From Methanosarcina thermophila TM-1 (GTDB taxonomy: Archaea > Halobacteriota > Methanosarcinia > Methanosarcinales > Methanosarcinaceae), in contig NZ_CP009501.1 of NCBI RefSeq assembly GCF_000969885.1, forward strand, positions 620,001 to 684,000: 64,000 bases of DNA, given 5' to 3'. The notes below the pieces were generated by a model, which was not told the DNA's origin, did no database searches, and saw nothing but the letters and a program-made list of their open reading frames with translations. Below are positions 8,543 to 17,920 of the stretch, piece by piece. How positions within the stretch are numbered: position 1 is the stretch's first letter; every line of letters begins with the position of its first letter. A program made the position numbers and the translations under genes.

Positions 8543-8845
8543 ATGGAATCTCTGGCAAAGTAGACTCAATCTGAACTCGACTTCAAAACCTGAGATTCCA
8601 TAAAAACGGAAAATACCCTTTTAAATGAACTGTCTCAATTACAAAATAGTAACACTAATAATCTCGTAACTTCATAGAGTAAGCCGGTCTTTAATTGCCT
8701 GTACGGGCTATATGCCCCACGCGAATTTACAACCGACAGTATGCGAAGAATGCGAGGCAGCAATTGAGAAATCACAGGGAGAGACCTGAGACTTAAAGTG
8801 TTATGACTTAAAGTGCTATATCATAAATAAAGAGGGGCAAAAAGA
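8543..8845. other. Intergenic region, possible coding relic
   Basis: No gene can be supported. Around 8711-8788 a short frame encodes a peptide with a C-x2-C pair (V-C-E-E-C-E), but it has no ribosome binding site and may be chance or a relic. AGAGGGG at 8831-8837 is the ribosome binding site of the next gene. Confidence 0.3.
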
Positions 8846-9730
8846 ATGATTACATTAAATGAGGCAGAGGCAGTTGAGGTAAGTTTATCTGCTGTTGACG
8901 AAGGAGATGAGACCAGAGCTTTCCAGGCTCTGGATTCCCTTACAGGGATTGCGGCAGATTTCCTTTCTGAAAATGAAGAGGCAGATGCCGAGAGAGTTAT
9001 TTTATCAATTGAGAGTGCTGCACACGCAGCTGCAGAAAGAGATATGGAACTTGTTGCCATCAATTCAGTTCTGTCCCTCGGGAAACTGGCAAGGGCAGCA
9101 GCAGATAAAGGATTTGATTCCGCCCTGAGCAAAGCCTTTATAGCAATAGGAAGAGTGGGAAAAACTGCTGCTGCACATTCGCTTGAAGCAGGCTCTAAGG
9201 TCGCTGCTTCAACCCTTCTGGAGATCTGGAAGTTTTCCTCCGAATCGTGGGATCAGGAAAAAATAATTACCATCTCTTTGCTTTTTAAAGAGATAGGAGC
9301 CTCTGCTGCCAAAAGTGGTATGGAGGAAGCCATACTCAGTGCAGTTACAGGTCTGGGAGAACTCGGGAAAAGGACTGCAGCAGATAACCTTGAACTTGAG
9401 ACTGTCAGTGCTCTGCTTTTGCTTGAGGAAGTAGGCAAGCTTGCTGCAGAGAATTACTTTGACGAAGCCCTTAGTTCAACAGCGCTTTCCATAGAGGATA
9501 TTGGAAAAATATGTAAAAAGAAGGGGCTCAGTGATGCGGTTTTACAATGCCAGTGGGCACTTGAGACCCTTCGAGTTCAGGCTGAGGAAAAAATGCTGAA
9601 TAACTCTTCAGTAGTGGCGGAACTGGCGCTGGATAATTTCACAGAAACAGGCTATATTGAATCTGAGGAAAAGTTGGAGAAGTTTCAGGAAATAAAAACC
9701 CTTCAGGAAAAAATTCAATCTAAGCTGTAA
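8846..9730 (+). CDS. 23-residue helical-repeat protein, paralogue 3
   Basis: This 294-residue protein starts at ATG, with AGAGGGG about 8 nt upstream. It has the same plan as the protein at 4735: an acidic N-terminal segment (L-N-E-A-E-A-V-E-V-S-L), nine gapless 23-residue units (from S-A-A-H-A-A-A-E to T-L-R-V-Q-A-E-E), then a charged C-terminal helix. The best-conserved units begin E-I-G, E-L-G-K, E-V-G-K and D-I-G-K. It is predicted to be all-alpha, cytoplasmic, with no catalytic motif. The equal repeat number in two paralogues argues that solenoid length is under selection. Function unknown. Confidence 0.75.
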   Translation: MITLNEAEAVEVSLSAVDEGDETRAFQALDSLTGIAADFLSENEEADAERVILSIESAAHAAAERDMELVAINSVLSLGKLARAAADKGFDSALSKAFIAIGRVGKTAAAHSLEAGSKVAASTLLEIWKFSSESWDQEKIITISLLFKEIGASAAKSGMEEAILSAVTGLGELGKRTAADNLELETVSALLLLEEVGKLAAENYFDEALSSTALSIEDIGKICKKKGLSDAVLQCQWALETLRVQAEEKMLNNSSVVAELALDNFTETGYIESEEKLEKFQEIKTLQEKIQSKL

Positions 9731-10140
9731 ACACAGGGCAGATGGCTATGTGATCAGGTTATTTCAGGAACCTATTACATAGCCACATCTTTACATTACC
9801 AAAATCTTAATATAATTGAGTTTTGGTTTTAATTAACAGTCTGACGGAAGCAGCTGAATTCAAAGAACAACCTTAAGCCTCTCAATCAGGAATTTTTTTT
9901 CATCCGGGAACTTAAAAGGTGCTCTAAAGAAGCAGGGCCTGTCAAAGTTGAGAGAAGTGCATGGAAACTATTAAAAGATTTCTTACTTACTTTAAACCAT
10001 AAGATTTAAATAAATTATTGAAGTATTTCCTCTAAAACAAAAGAATCACCCTGCTGATAAATGTTTGAGATTTCGAAATGGAATAACCATATTCATCTTC
10101 CATATTTCGTTGTGCACCCAGTATTCAACACAGCTGGTCA
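9731..10140. other. Intergenic region upstream of a candidate small RNA
   Basis: No ORF worth reporting. The AT-rich sequence between the repeat-protein gene and the hairpins at 10141 should contain any promoter of the putative small RNA, but no single strong TATA box stands out. Confidence 0.35.
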
Positions 10141-10236
10141 GGTAGGAGGAAGGTAAGGAGTCGAACCCTTCTTCCTACCGGAGGTTGGTCTTGCTCATGC
10201 AGGAGAACACGCAAGAAAGCCTGTATGAGTTTTTTT
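10141..10236 (+). ncRNA. Candidate small RNA with two stem-loops and an oligo-T end
   Basis: Stem 1 pairs GGTAGGAGGAAG (10141-10152) with CTTCTTCCTACC (10168-10179): 12 pairs including one G-U, loop of 15 nt. Stem 2 pairs CTCATGCAGG (10194-10203) with CCTGTATGAG (10220-10229): 10 pairs with one G-U, followed at once by seven T (10230-10236), a classic intrinsic-terminator shape. The G-U pairs preserve pairing only when the plus strand is the RNA. The nearest genes are about 400 bp upstream and 500 bp downstream, so this looks like an independent transcript and not a gene's terminator. The 5' end may lie further upstream. Confidence 0.45.
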
Positions 10237-10733
10237 GTTCATACAATATATATTATGCATGAAATGTATATAACTTTTTCTATTTTATCAATATGTAAAT
10301 TATACGAATGGTTCCTGCATACCATTTTTTGAAAAGGATATAAGAGAATCTTAAAGAGATAATATATTTAGTAATTCTTTACTATTTATAAGCGATTGAT
10401 CTACAACTTATCTGCGACTTATCTAATTGACTTACCTGTTCCATCAACTTCTAAATCGACTTATCTATTTCATCAACTTCTAAAATATCTATTTTTCAAG
10501 CTTTTATATATTCTAATCAGCGTTTACAGGGAATTTGTTAATTAAGCAGAGATTTAAAAGTTTTTTATTTATTTTCCAGCTTTTTAGAAGATTTTTTTAA
10601 AATAATTTCTCTGAAATTTCCAATATACTTTTAAAATTATAGGAAGCCTAATATCCGAGTAAACCTATATAAATAATTAAACTCTTAAAATGCGAAAACT
10701 TTTCAAAGGATTTTACTGGAAAGGGGTTTTAAT
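10237..10733. other. AT-rich intergenic region before paralogue 4
   Basis: No gene was seen. The region contains runs such as CTTATCTAnTTCATCAACTTCTAAA, partly repeated near 10420-10490 (two imperfect copies), and the promoter of the gene at 10734, whose ribosome binding site is AAGGGG. Confidence 0.35.
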
Positions 10734-11486
10734 ATGTTCTCAATGAACGAACAAAAGGCTATTGAACTTGGAGAATCTGGAGAGCGAGCGGTAAGAGAGC
10801 AGAATGAATATGATGCGCTCCAATATATTGACTATCTTCGGGAATTCGGGGAAGAGCTGCTTAATGCCGATCTAGAGAAGGATTTAAAAAGAGTCGTTAT
10901 CTCAATCCGGAACATTGGCAATAAAGCTGTCCAGAATAGGATGGATAACGTTGCGTACACAGCGCTTAGTGAACTTAAAATACTTTCTGAACCTGCACTT
11001 GACAAGAACTTCTCAAACGCAATGTGGTCTTTTTCAAAAGCTATACAGGAGATTGGAAAAGGAGCAGTACAGTTTCAGATGCTTGAACCTGCCCAAATTG
11101 CTATTGATGCGCTTAAGATGATAGGACTGGGCGCAGTTGAAAAGAGAATGGAAGTCGTAACCTTGTGGACTACCCTGGCTCTTGAGGAAATAGCTTACCT
11201 TGCAAAACGGCAGCAGCTTGAAGATTTCAGCAAGGCAGCAATGGACGCCAGAGAAGAGATTATAGAAGCCTCAGAATTAGCTAATTTCAAGACAAGAGAG
11301 GAAATAGAGAAATATCCCCAGCTCATTGCTCAGACTGTAAGTCAATATTCGGAGCTCCAGAATCTCCAGCCTGCAGGTTATGCAGCCAAGCCTAATGAAG
11401 AGTTCACAGAAGAGGAATTCTTTGAGGACGAAGGAGATACTGGGGAGCAGGAGCCCGAAACTGAGGCTGCCAAAAAGGAAAAGTGA
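10734..11486 (+). CDS. 23-residue helical-repeat protein, paralogue 4, with acidic tail
   Basis: This 250-residue protein starts at ATG with AAAGGGG 8 nt upstream. The N-terminus (M-N-E-Q-K-A-I-E-L-G) aligns with the other three paralogues. Five 23-residue units are clear, from N-I-G-N-K-A-V through E-I-A-Y-L-A-K. The rest is a different C-terminus: a short helical segment and an acidic, low-complexity tail (E-E-F-T-E-E-E-F-F-E-D-E and on) ending in K-K-E-K. It is a shorter member of the family with a tail of its own, which suggests a distinct partner. Soluble, no catalytic motif, function unknown. Confidence 0.7.
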   Translation: MFSMNEQKAIELGESGERAVREQNEYDALQYIDYLREFGEELLNADLEKDLKRVVISIRNIGNKAVQNRMDNVAYTALSELKILSEPALDKNFSNAMWSFSKAIQEIGKGAVQFQMLEPAQIAIDALKMIGLGAVEKRMEVVTLWTTLALEEIAYLAKRQQLEDFSKAAMDAREEIIEASELANFKTREEIEKYPQLIAQTVSQYSELQNLQPAGYAAKPNEEFTEEEFFEDEGDTGEQEPETEAAKKEK

Positions 11487-11539
11487 GCCCCTGATAATCA
11501 GTGAAATGAACCTGGGCTCCACGAGAAATTTTTGACTAT

Positions 11540-12145
11540 TTAGACAGCCATCTGTCTTTTTTTATAATTTCTGGAAATTTCCAGAAATCTCTCGATTATT
11601 TTCAGCCCACTTGGAGTAAGTACGGATTCCGGATGGAACTGCAAGCCATAGATCGGATACTGTACATGCTCCACCGCCATTATGCTTCCATCCTCTGCCC
11701 TGGCAGTTATTTTTATCCCCGGCGCAGGCTCGCTGATCTCAAGGGAATGATATCGGCCAGCCTCGAACGGACCTTCAAAGGCTGAGAAAAGTGCAGATTC
11801 CTCATGCATGATGATTTTTGAACTTTTTCCATGCACTGGTCCGACTTTGCTTCTTCTAACCAATCCGCCGAAAGCCACATTGATCGCCTGGTGCCCGAGG
11901 CAGACTCCAAGAAGAGGGATCTCTCTGCCCAGCTCCCTGATTATTTCCAGGCAGTTTCCTATATCTCTGGGATCCAGAGGGCTCCCCGGACCCGGTGAAA
12001 TAACAAGGGCATCAGGCTTTATTCTCCTTAGTTCTTCTAGAGAAATAGTATTGGGAAGTACGAGAGTATCTTTTTCGAAATAAGAAATATAGTCTACAAG
12101 ATTCCACACAAAGGAATCTTTATTGTTTATAAAAACAACCTTCAC
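11540..12145 (-). CDS. trpG: Anthranilate synthase component II (glutamine amidotransferase)
   Basis: This 201-residue class I glutamine amidotransferase supplies ammonia from glutamine to TrpE for anthranilate synthesis. Visible motifs are the oxyanion-loop S-P-G-P-G-S-P, the nucleophile in G-V-C-L-G-H-Q and the catalytic His/Glu in F-H-P-E-S. The start is GTG with GGGGGA about 9 nt upstream. It is the last gene of the trp operon, 124 bp after trpE. Confidence 0.92.
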   Translation of the reverse strand: MKVVFINNKDSFVWNLVDYISYFEKDTLVLPNTISLEELRRIKPDALVISPGPGSPLDPRDIGNCLEIIRELGREIPLLGVCLGHQAINVAFGGLVRRSKVGPVHGKSSKIIMHEESALFSAFEGPFEAGRYHSLEISEPAPGIKITARAEDGSIMAVEHVQYPIYGLQFHPESVLTPSGLKIIERFLEISRNYKKRQMAV

Positions 12146-12269
12146 CTTAAATTTCCCCCAAGTTTACAGTTTCTGGTATCTTTTCTCCTCGCTTTTCCTT
12201 TCAGGATTTTTTACTGAAAAACCTGTAATCTGGCTTTTTTGTTGTAATAAGCCTTTAATAATCCTTTTT

Positions 12270-13952
12270 TCATGTATTTAACCCCGGAATTGCTATATAA
12301 TTCTCTCCACCTATCGCTGCAAGCATTGCTGCCATTTTACGCTCAGTCTCCCGAAATTCATATTCCGGATCAGAGTCTGCTACAATTCCTGCCCCAGCCT
12401 GCACTGAGGCTCTATTACCTTTCACAAGCACGGTACGGATAACGATTGCAAAATCGGCATCCCCGTTCCAGCTGTAATAGCCTACTCCACCGCCGTAGAT
12501 TCCTCTGGGAGAAGTTTCAAGCTTGGAGATAATCTCCATTGCCCGGATTTTAGGAGCTCCAGAGAGCGTCCCTGCCGGGAATACAGCCCTGAAAGCATCG
12601 AACTGATCGCATTCCGGTCTCAGTTTTCCTGAAACCGTACTTTCTATGTGCTGGACATGGGAATACTTCAGAACCTTCATAAATTCGGAAACCTTTACTG
12701 AACCGCTTTCTGCAACCATTCGAACATCGTTTCTCCCAAGGTCGACAAGCATTACATGTTCAGCTCTTTCTTTCTCATCATGCAACATGCGTAAAGCAAA
12801 AGCTTCATCCTCGGCTTCGGTTTTTCCGCGTGGGCAGGTACCTGCAATTGGGTTTATAATCACGGTCCTTTTATGGACAGTTAACAGAGTTTCTGGGCTT
12901 GCCCCCACAATTGCCAGATCCCTGAACTCAAAAATATACATGTAAGGGCTCGGATTGATTGATCGAAGCCGCATATAAATTTCAAAAGGCGTCTGTTCAA
13001 GCCTGAACTCGAGTTTTCTGGAAAGGACTGCCTGAAAGATGTCTCCTGCAAAAATATGCTCTTTTGCCTGGAGTACAGATTTCTTGAACTCCTGTTCCCC
13101 AGTACGGCATTCAAAAGCCGATAATCCTGAAGATTCTGGTGCATCTAATACTGCACCTGACAGTCCGGTTTTTATCGAATCTCGGCAAAAGCTAGTTTCT
13201 TTGAGCATAGAATAGAGCTTCTCAGCATCCTGCAGGGCTTTTTCATAGATTTCCCCAGCATCAGAATCCGGGTTTACAAAAGGAGTAAGCACAATAAATA
13301 CTTCTTCAGCTACATGGTCAAATATGAATGTTTTTGAAACGAGCAGGTACTGGAGTTCGGGAATCTCGGATTCAAAGCCTTTTTCAACTCCAAGCCAGCT
13401 GTCATAGATAGCGTCATAAGCTGTATAGCCTATGGCGCCGCCCAGAAAGGTCTGCCTATCAAAACGCCGTGCATTAAGGATCTCCAGCCCATTTGCAGGA
13501 GGAAAAACCAGGCGCAGGCCATCGAAAGCATCCTTTCCGTGAGGTATTGGAGCTGTTAATTTTATATTTTTCAGTCCGGAGTTATCTTTCTCCTGCTTCT
13601 CTTCCTTCACGGCTTCAGATCCACAGGCTTCCTTGATTTTTGACCTGACTTCTTCAAAAAAGGGCAAAGCATCCGAGTTCAGAAGCTCAAGGGAAATTCT
13701 CCTATCATTTATTTCAATTACAGCATCCGGATCGCTTCCAACAAAGGAATACCTTGCCCGACTTGCCTGTTTTTCCACGGATTCCAGCAGGTAAGAATAG
13801 CCAGACTTTCCTGAATTCCGCAGGGTGCGGTAAAGTTCAAGGGGAGAACAGGTAATTGCATCTATTCTTGCAAGAAGCTGGATAAAGACTGGCTGGCTTA
13901 TGCCTGAAGCAAGCGCTTTGAATTCTTCTTTTCCAAGGTCAAAGGAAAGCAT
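12270..13952 (-). CDS. trpE: Anthranilate synthase component I
   Basis: This chorismate-binding enzyme of about 560 residues makes anthranilate from chorismate and ammonia. The C-terminal catalytic domain shows the family signatures I-A-G-T-C-P-R-G-K, D-L-G-R-N-D-V, P-A-G-T-L-S-G-A-P-K and Y-G-G-G-V-G-Y. The N-terminal region has the L-L-E-S motif of the tryptophan feedback site (S-Y-L-L-E-S-V-E). A GTG two codons upstream (13958) is possible, but GAGGTG sits 5 nt before the ATG at 13952, so that start is preferred. The gene overlaps the end of trpF slightly, implying translational coupling. Confidence 0.93.
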   Translation of the reverse strand: MLSFDLGKEEFKALASGISQPVFIQLLARIDAITCSPLELYRTLRNSGKSGYSYLLESVEKQASRARYSFVGSDPDAVIEINDRRISLELLNSDALPFFEEVRSKIKEACGSEAVKEEKQEKDNSGLKNIKLTAPIPHGKDAFDGLRLVFPPANGLEILNARRFDRQTFLGGAIGYTAYDAIYDSWLGVEKGFESEIPELQYLLVSKTFIFDHVAEEVFIVLTPFVNPDSDAGEIYEKALQDAEKLYSMLKETSFCRDSIKTGLSGAVLDAPESSGLSAFECRTGEQEFKKSVLQAKEHIFAGDIFQAVLSRKLEFRLEQTPFEIYMRLRSINPSPYMYIFEFRDLAIVGASPETLLTVHKRTVIINPIAGTCPRGKTEAEDEAFALRMLHDEKERAEHVMLVDLGRNDVRMVAESGSVKVSEFMKVLKYSHVQHIESTVSGKLRPECDQFDAFRAVFPAGTLSGAPKIRAMEIISKLETSPRGIYGGGVGYYSWNGDADFAIVIRTVLVKGNRASVQAGAGIVADSDPEYEFRETERKMAAMLAAIGGENYIAIPGLNT

Positions 13953-14649
13953 CGGCACACCTCACTTTTTCAATAAAGCTTTTGATTTTCATGGCATCTT
14001 TTTTCCCGCTGGTCTCAACCCCGGATGCTGTATCAACTGCATAAGGGGAAACAGCCCTGATCGCTTCCTGCACATTTTCGGGCTTGAGCCCGCCTGCAAG
14101 GATAAGAGGAAGCCTTGTTTGCTCTGAGATTCGCCTGCTCAGAGTCCAATCGTGCACGCAGCCTGTGCCTCCGGGCTTTCCAGATTTCGCCGTATCGAGC
14201 AGAATTGAATCTACAACTTCGGTTTCTTCCAGAAGGTTGACCTTCTCAAACAAGCTTGAAACCGAATTCATGTAAAGGGTTTTTTCACCTGTGGTTTTCC
14301 CATGTAAGGGCACAAATAGAGTTTTTATAATAGGGATGTTCGTTTTTTCTTTTATTATCTCGAGTTCTAAGAGGGGCAGTTCGGAATGGATCTGTACGAT
14401 ATCGGGATTTACTTTTTCAATCAGCTTTACAGCTGTATCCGAATTCTCAGGCATAATAACCAGTACAGCACTCAGGGTTTGAGGAACACTGGAAACCAGG
14501 TAAGCAGCAGTAGAGGAATCAAGCCTTCTTGGACTTTCGATAGGAACCTCTGTGATAAATCCCACTGCATCGGCTCCGTAGAGATCTGCGAGTTCTATTT
14601 CTTCAGGGGTGCGGATCCCACAGATTTTCGTTCTTGTTTTTAATTTCAA
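13939..14649 (-). CDS. trpF: Phosphoribosylanthranilate isomerase
   Basis: This (beta/alpha)8 enzyme converts N-(5-phosphoribosyl)anthranilate to the carboxyphenylamino-deoxyribulose phosphate. The motifs K-I-C-G-I-R near the start (catalytic Cys), the catalytic Asp in L-L-D-T-A-K and L-A-G-G-L-K-P-E-N-V near the end are visible. A frame extends to 14694, but the family begins just before K-x-C-G. A TTG at 14649 overlaps the TGA of trpD as TTGA, with GGGGGAGAGGG upstream, giving 236 residues, the normal length. Confidence 0.9.
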   Translation of the reverse strand: MKLKTRTKICGIRTPEEIELADLYGADAVGFITEVPIESPRRLDSSTAAYLVSSVPQTLSAVLVIMPENSDTAVKLIEKVNPDIVQIHSELPLLELEIIKEKTNIPIIKTLFVPLHGKTTGEKTLYMNSVSSLFEKVNLLEETEVVDSILLDTAKSGKPGGTGCVHDWTLSRRISEQTRLPLILAGGLKPENVQEAIRAVSPYAVDTASGVETSGKKDAMKIKSFIEKVRCADAFL

Positions 14650-15746
14650 GCCCTCTCCCCCGAAGCCGGGCTTAATATAGAAGTTCTGGAACAAACTTTG
14701 ATGTCTTTTCCCGAAAGACTTACCTTACTGCTCTGCCTGTAAAACCCTGAGGTAAAAGTCCTAAACTGGTTGAATTTAACCATGACTTTTCCGCTGTCAA
14801 TAGCATCCTCAGCGATAGGAATAGCCTGCCGTATAGAACTCACAATCCCGCTAACGTAAAGAGCTGCGGCAGCATTTATTATTACCAGATCCCTTTTCGG
14901 ACCTTTCTTGCCCTTGAAAATCTGCAGCAAATCCCTGGCATTTTCCTTCGGAGAGCCGCCTAAAACATCATCCAGGCTTGCTCTCAGTATACCCAGGGAT
15001 TCAGGGGTCAGGGTATAAGTCGAAACCTTCCCCTGTTTTAGTTCTGCAACATAGGTCTCACCCGTATTTGAAATTTCATCCATTCCATCTCCATGCACTA
15101 CAAGGGCATGTTCGGTTCCAAGTTCAGCAAGGGCAAAAGCTATTGGCTCGCAGAGTTTCTTATCAAAAACCCCTATAACCTGTCCTTTCGCACCTGCCGG
15201 GTTTGTAAGGGGTCCAAGAATATTGAATATCGTGCGGACTCCGAGCTTCTTCCTGACCCCCGCAACCCTTTTCATAGCAGGGTGGAAAACCGGAGCAAAC
15301 ATGAACCCTATTCCTATTTCTTCAATTGTCTGCTTGACGGGTTCAGGTGCCAGGTCAATTTTAATTCCCAGGGCTTCGAGCACATCCGAACTTCCTGACT
15401 TTGAAGTAGCAGCTCGGTTTCCGTGCTTGGCTACAGGTACGCCTGCAGCTGCTGTTACTATTGCTGCGGCTGTCGAAACATTAATTGTATTAAGCCCGTC
15501 CCCTCCTGTACCGCAGGTGTCTACAAGCCTGAAAGGTGTTCTGGGCTTGATTGTGTTTGCGGCTTTCTTCATTCCCCTTACAAAACCTGCAATTTCAGCG
15601 GGCTTCTCCCCTTTTGCCCTTAGGGCAAGCAAAAACATCCCGATCTCCTCATCATTTGCAGTGCTGAGGATTTTGTCTATTGCTGCTTCGGCTTCGTCTG
15701 GGCTCAGATCACAGCCTTCTTCCAGCTTTTTAATATACCTCTGCAT
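14646..15746 (-). CDS. trpD: Anthranilate phosphoribosyltransferase
   Basis: This 366-residue enzyme transfers phosphoribose from PRPP to anthranilate. Visible signatures are the PRPP loop D-T-C-G-T-G-G-D-G, K-H-G-N-R-A-A-T-S and N-I-L-G-P-L-T-N-P-A, plus the metal-binding H-G-D-G-M-D-E. The start ATG follows GGAGGCAGGAG. The stop overlaps the trpF start. It is slightly longer at the C-terminus than typical bacterial TrpD. Confidence 0.93.
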   Translation of the reverse strand: MQRYIKKLEEGCDLSPDEAEAAIDKILSTANDEEIGMFLLALRAKGEKPAEIAGFVRGMKKAANTIKPRTPFRLVDTCGTGGDGLNTINVSTAAAIVTAAAGVPVAKHGNRAATSKSGSSDVLEALGIKIDLAPEPVKQTIEEIGIGFMFAPVFHPAMKRVAGVRKKLGVRTIFNILGPLTNPAGAKGQVIGVFDKKLCEPIAFALAELGTEHALVVHGDGMDEISNTGETYVAELKQGKVSTYTLTPESLGILRASLDDVLGGSPKENARDLLQIFKGKKGPKRDLVIINAAAALYVSGIVSSIRQAIPIAEDAIDSGKVMVKFNQFRTFTSGFYRQSSKVSLSGKDIKVCSRTSILSPASGERA

Positions 15747-15852
15747 ATCTCCTGCCTCCTTTCAATTCCTGATCTTTCCCTTTCCAATCTGTTCCAGAAG
15801 CTTCGCAACTTTTCACGTCATTGACTTTCCTGGTTTTTTTCCAAAATCTCTT

Positions 15853-16644
15853 TTAACTGGCTCTCTTCATTCCGGATTTGAGTTCTTTTGCAAGAGCCTC
15901 CAGCCTTTCGTTCACGTCCTTTCCTTCTTCTATAATCTTGACAAAAGCCGAGCCGACTATGACCCCATCCGCTCCTGCTGCTCTAATTTCCTCTGCCTGT
16001 TTTCCCGTAGAGATCCCGAATCCTACAGCCTTCGGGAGTGTTGTTTGTATTCTAGAAAGCAACTCTTTTGTTGAGGACGAGACATCTTTCCTGGCACCCG
16101 TGACCCCTAACCTTGAGATAAGGTAGAGGAAACCTGAACCCTTTTCCAGGATCTTTCTAACTCTTGCTTCGGTTGTTGTGGGAGCAACCAGAAAGATAAG
16201 ATCAAGCCCATGCTTCTCACAGCTATATTTCAGGTCAGCCACTTCCTCAACAGGAATATCAGGCACTATCAATCCACTTATTCCGGCGTCAGCAGCCTGT
16301 TCTACAAATTTTTCCACTCCGTACCTGAACACAGGATTGTAGTAGGTCATGCAAACAAGCGGAATCCGGACCTTTAGGGCTTTAACAAGCTCAAAATAAC
16401 GTTCTGTATCCATGCCAGCTGCAAGTGCCCGCTGACCTGCTACCTGGATGGTTGGTCCGTCCGCTACAGGATCTGAAAAGGGGAAACCCAGTTCTATAAT
16501 GTCCGCTCCTCCGTTTACTAGAGCCTTAACAATCTCCCCTGTTTGCTCTGCGGTTGGATCTCCTGCCATTATGTAGCATATAAGGGCTCCTTCGTCCTTC
16601 TTTCTGAGTTCGGAGAATTTCTCGGAGATTTTTTGCCTTCTCAT
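15853..16644 (-). CDS. trpA: Tryptophan synthase alpha subunit
   Basis: This 263-residue TIM-barrel subunit cleaves indole-3-glycerol phosphate to indole and glyceraldehyde 3-phosphate. The catalytic Glu in E-L-G-F-P-F-S-D-P, the catalytic Asp in I-V-P-D-I-P, and the phosphate-binding G-F-G-I-S-T and V-G-S-A are all present. Its ATG follows the trpB stop after one base (TGA-G-ATG), with GGGGGGAG just inside trpB, so the subunits are translationally coupled. Confidence 0.93.
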   Translation of the reverse strand: MRRQKISEKFSELRKKDEGALICYIMAGDPTAEQTGEIVKALVNGGADIIELGFPFSDPVADGPTIQVAGQRALAAGMDTERYFELVKALKVRIPLVCMTYYNPVFRYGVEKFVEQAADAGISGLIVPDIPVEEVADLKYSCEKHGLDLIFLVAPTTTEARVRKILEKGSGFLYLISRLGVTGARKDVSSSTKELLSRIQTTLPKAVGFGISTGKQAEEIRAAGADGVIVGSAFVKIIEEGKDVNERLEALAKELKSGMKRAS

Positions 16645-16645
16645 C

Positions 16646-17920
16646 TCAGACTCCCCCCTTCAGGCTCAGGACAGTTTCCAGATCCTTATCCCCTCTTCCG
16701 GAAAGGTTTACAACCACTACCTCTCCCAGTTCTCCGGCTTCTGACGCTTTTTTCAGGTAAGCAAGGGCGTGAGAGGATTCAAGAGCAGGAATTATTCCTT
16801 CAAGCCTGCTCAGTTCATGAAAAGCTTCAAGGGCTTCGCTGTCGGTCGCATATCGGGCTGTAACCCTGCCGCTTTCAGAGAGATAAGCTAGTTCAGGCCC
16901 GACTCCTGAGTAATCAAGACCTGCTGAAACGGATTCGGATTCAAGGATCTGCCCGTTTTTATCCTGCAGCACCTTTGTTCTTGCTCCGTGCAGGATCCCT
17001 TCTTCACCTGCACAGAGGGAGGCTGAGTGGAAGGCTGCTTTTTCCGTGCACTTCAGGGCTTTTCCACCGGCTTCGACAGCAATCAGCTTGACTTCAGTAT
17101 TCTCTACAAAGGGATGGAAAATTCCCATTGCATTGCTTCCGCCGCCTGCGCACGCAATTATCGAATCGGGCATATGCCCCTCCTTTTGCAAAATCTGTTC
17201 TTTTACCTCGAGTCCTATAACGCTCTGGAAATCCCTTACAATTAAAGGATAAGGATGGGGACCTACAACCGAGCCTATGAGATAGTGCGTGTTTTCTATA
17301 TTCGTGACCCAATCCCTGAAAGCCTCGTTAATGGCATCCTTAAGGGTTTTTGAGCCAGTCTCCACGGGCTTTACTTCCGCACCCATGAGTTCCATACGAT
17401 AGACATTCATCTGCTGGCGTTTGACATCCTTGGCTCCCATGTACACAACAGTTTCAAGTCCGAGATTCGCCCCTGCCATAGCTGTTGCAGTTCCGTGCTG
17501 TCCTGCCCCGGTTTCGGCAATTAGCCTGGTTTTTCCCATATATTTTGCAAGCAGTGCCTGTCCGATGGCATTGTTTAACTTGTGGGCTCCTCCGTGCACG
17601 AGGTCTTCCCTTTTGAGATAGATTTTTGATCCGTATTTTTTGCTCAGATTCCGGGCAAAATAGAGTGGGGTCTTCCTGCCGGCAAATTCCCGCAGGTAAT
17701 AGTCAAGCTCGGCAAGGAATTCAGGGTCGTTTTTATACCGCTCATAACCTTCTTCCAGCTCTTCTAAGGCTGGCATGAGGATTTCAGGTACATATTGTCC
17801 CCCATAATTCCCGTATTTTCCTTTTACCTGGGTGGTCGTTCTGGAATATTCCTTCGAACCTGCAAGCTCATTTAAACATGAATCTTCTGTCGGAAATTTT
17901 GAAATTTTAATCCCTGTCAA
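16646..17920 (-). CDS. trpB: Tryptophan synthase beta subunit
   Basis: This PLP enzyme condenses indole with serine. It has the PLP lysine in H-K-L-N-N-A-I-G, the G-G-G-S-N-A phosphate cup and the R-E-D-L-V-H-G-G-A loop of canonical TrpB1. The frame is open to 18022, but that TTG lacks a ribosome binding site. A TTG at 17920 with AAGGGAG about 8 nt upstream gives 424 residues (start L-T-G-I-K-I-S-K), still about 25 longer than usual; the core starts near K-G-K-Y-G-N-Y-G-G. The true start is uncertain. A gap of more than 200 bp to trpC is unusual for an otherwise tight operon. Confidence 0.9.
   Translation of the reverse strand: MTGIKISKFPTEDSCLNELAGSKEYSRTTTQVKGKYGNYGGQYVPEILMPALEELEEGYERYKNDPEFLAELDYYLREFAGRKTPLYFARNLSKKYGSKIYLKREDLVHGGAHKLNNAIGQALLAKYMGKTRLIAETGAGQHGTATAMAGANLGLETVVYMGAKDVKRQQMNVYRMELMGAEVKPVETGSKTLKDAINEAFRDWVTNIENTHYLIGSVVGPHPYPLIVRDFQSVIGLEVKEQILQKEGHMPDSIIACAGGGSNAMGIFHPFVENTEVKLIAVEAGGKALKCTEKAAFHSASLCAGEEGILHGARTKVLQDKNGQILESESVSAGLDYSGVGPELAYLSESGRVTARYATDSEALEAFHELSRLEGIIPALESSHALAYLKKASEAGELGEVVVVNLSGRGDKDLETVLSLKGGV

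Noticed and set aside
8711-8788. 25-codon frame with a C-x2-C pair
   Set aside because: No ribosome binding site and too short to support; possibly a relic of a zinc-finger protein, but this cannot be shown.
10141-10180. tRNA gene on the minus strand
   Set aside because: The minus strand contains GGGTTCGACTCC, similar to a T-arm, but the neighbouring bases give no 7-bp acceptor stem and no anticodon arm at the right distance.
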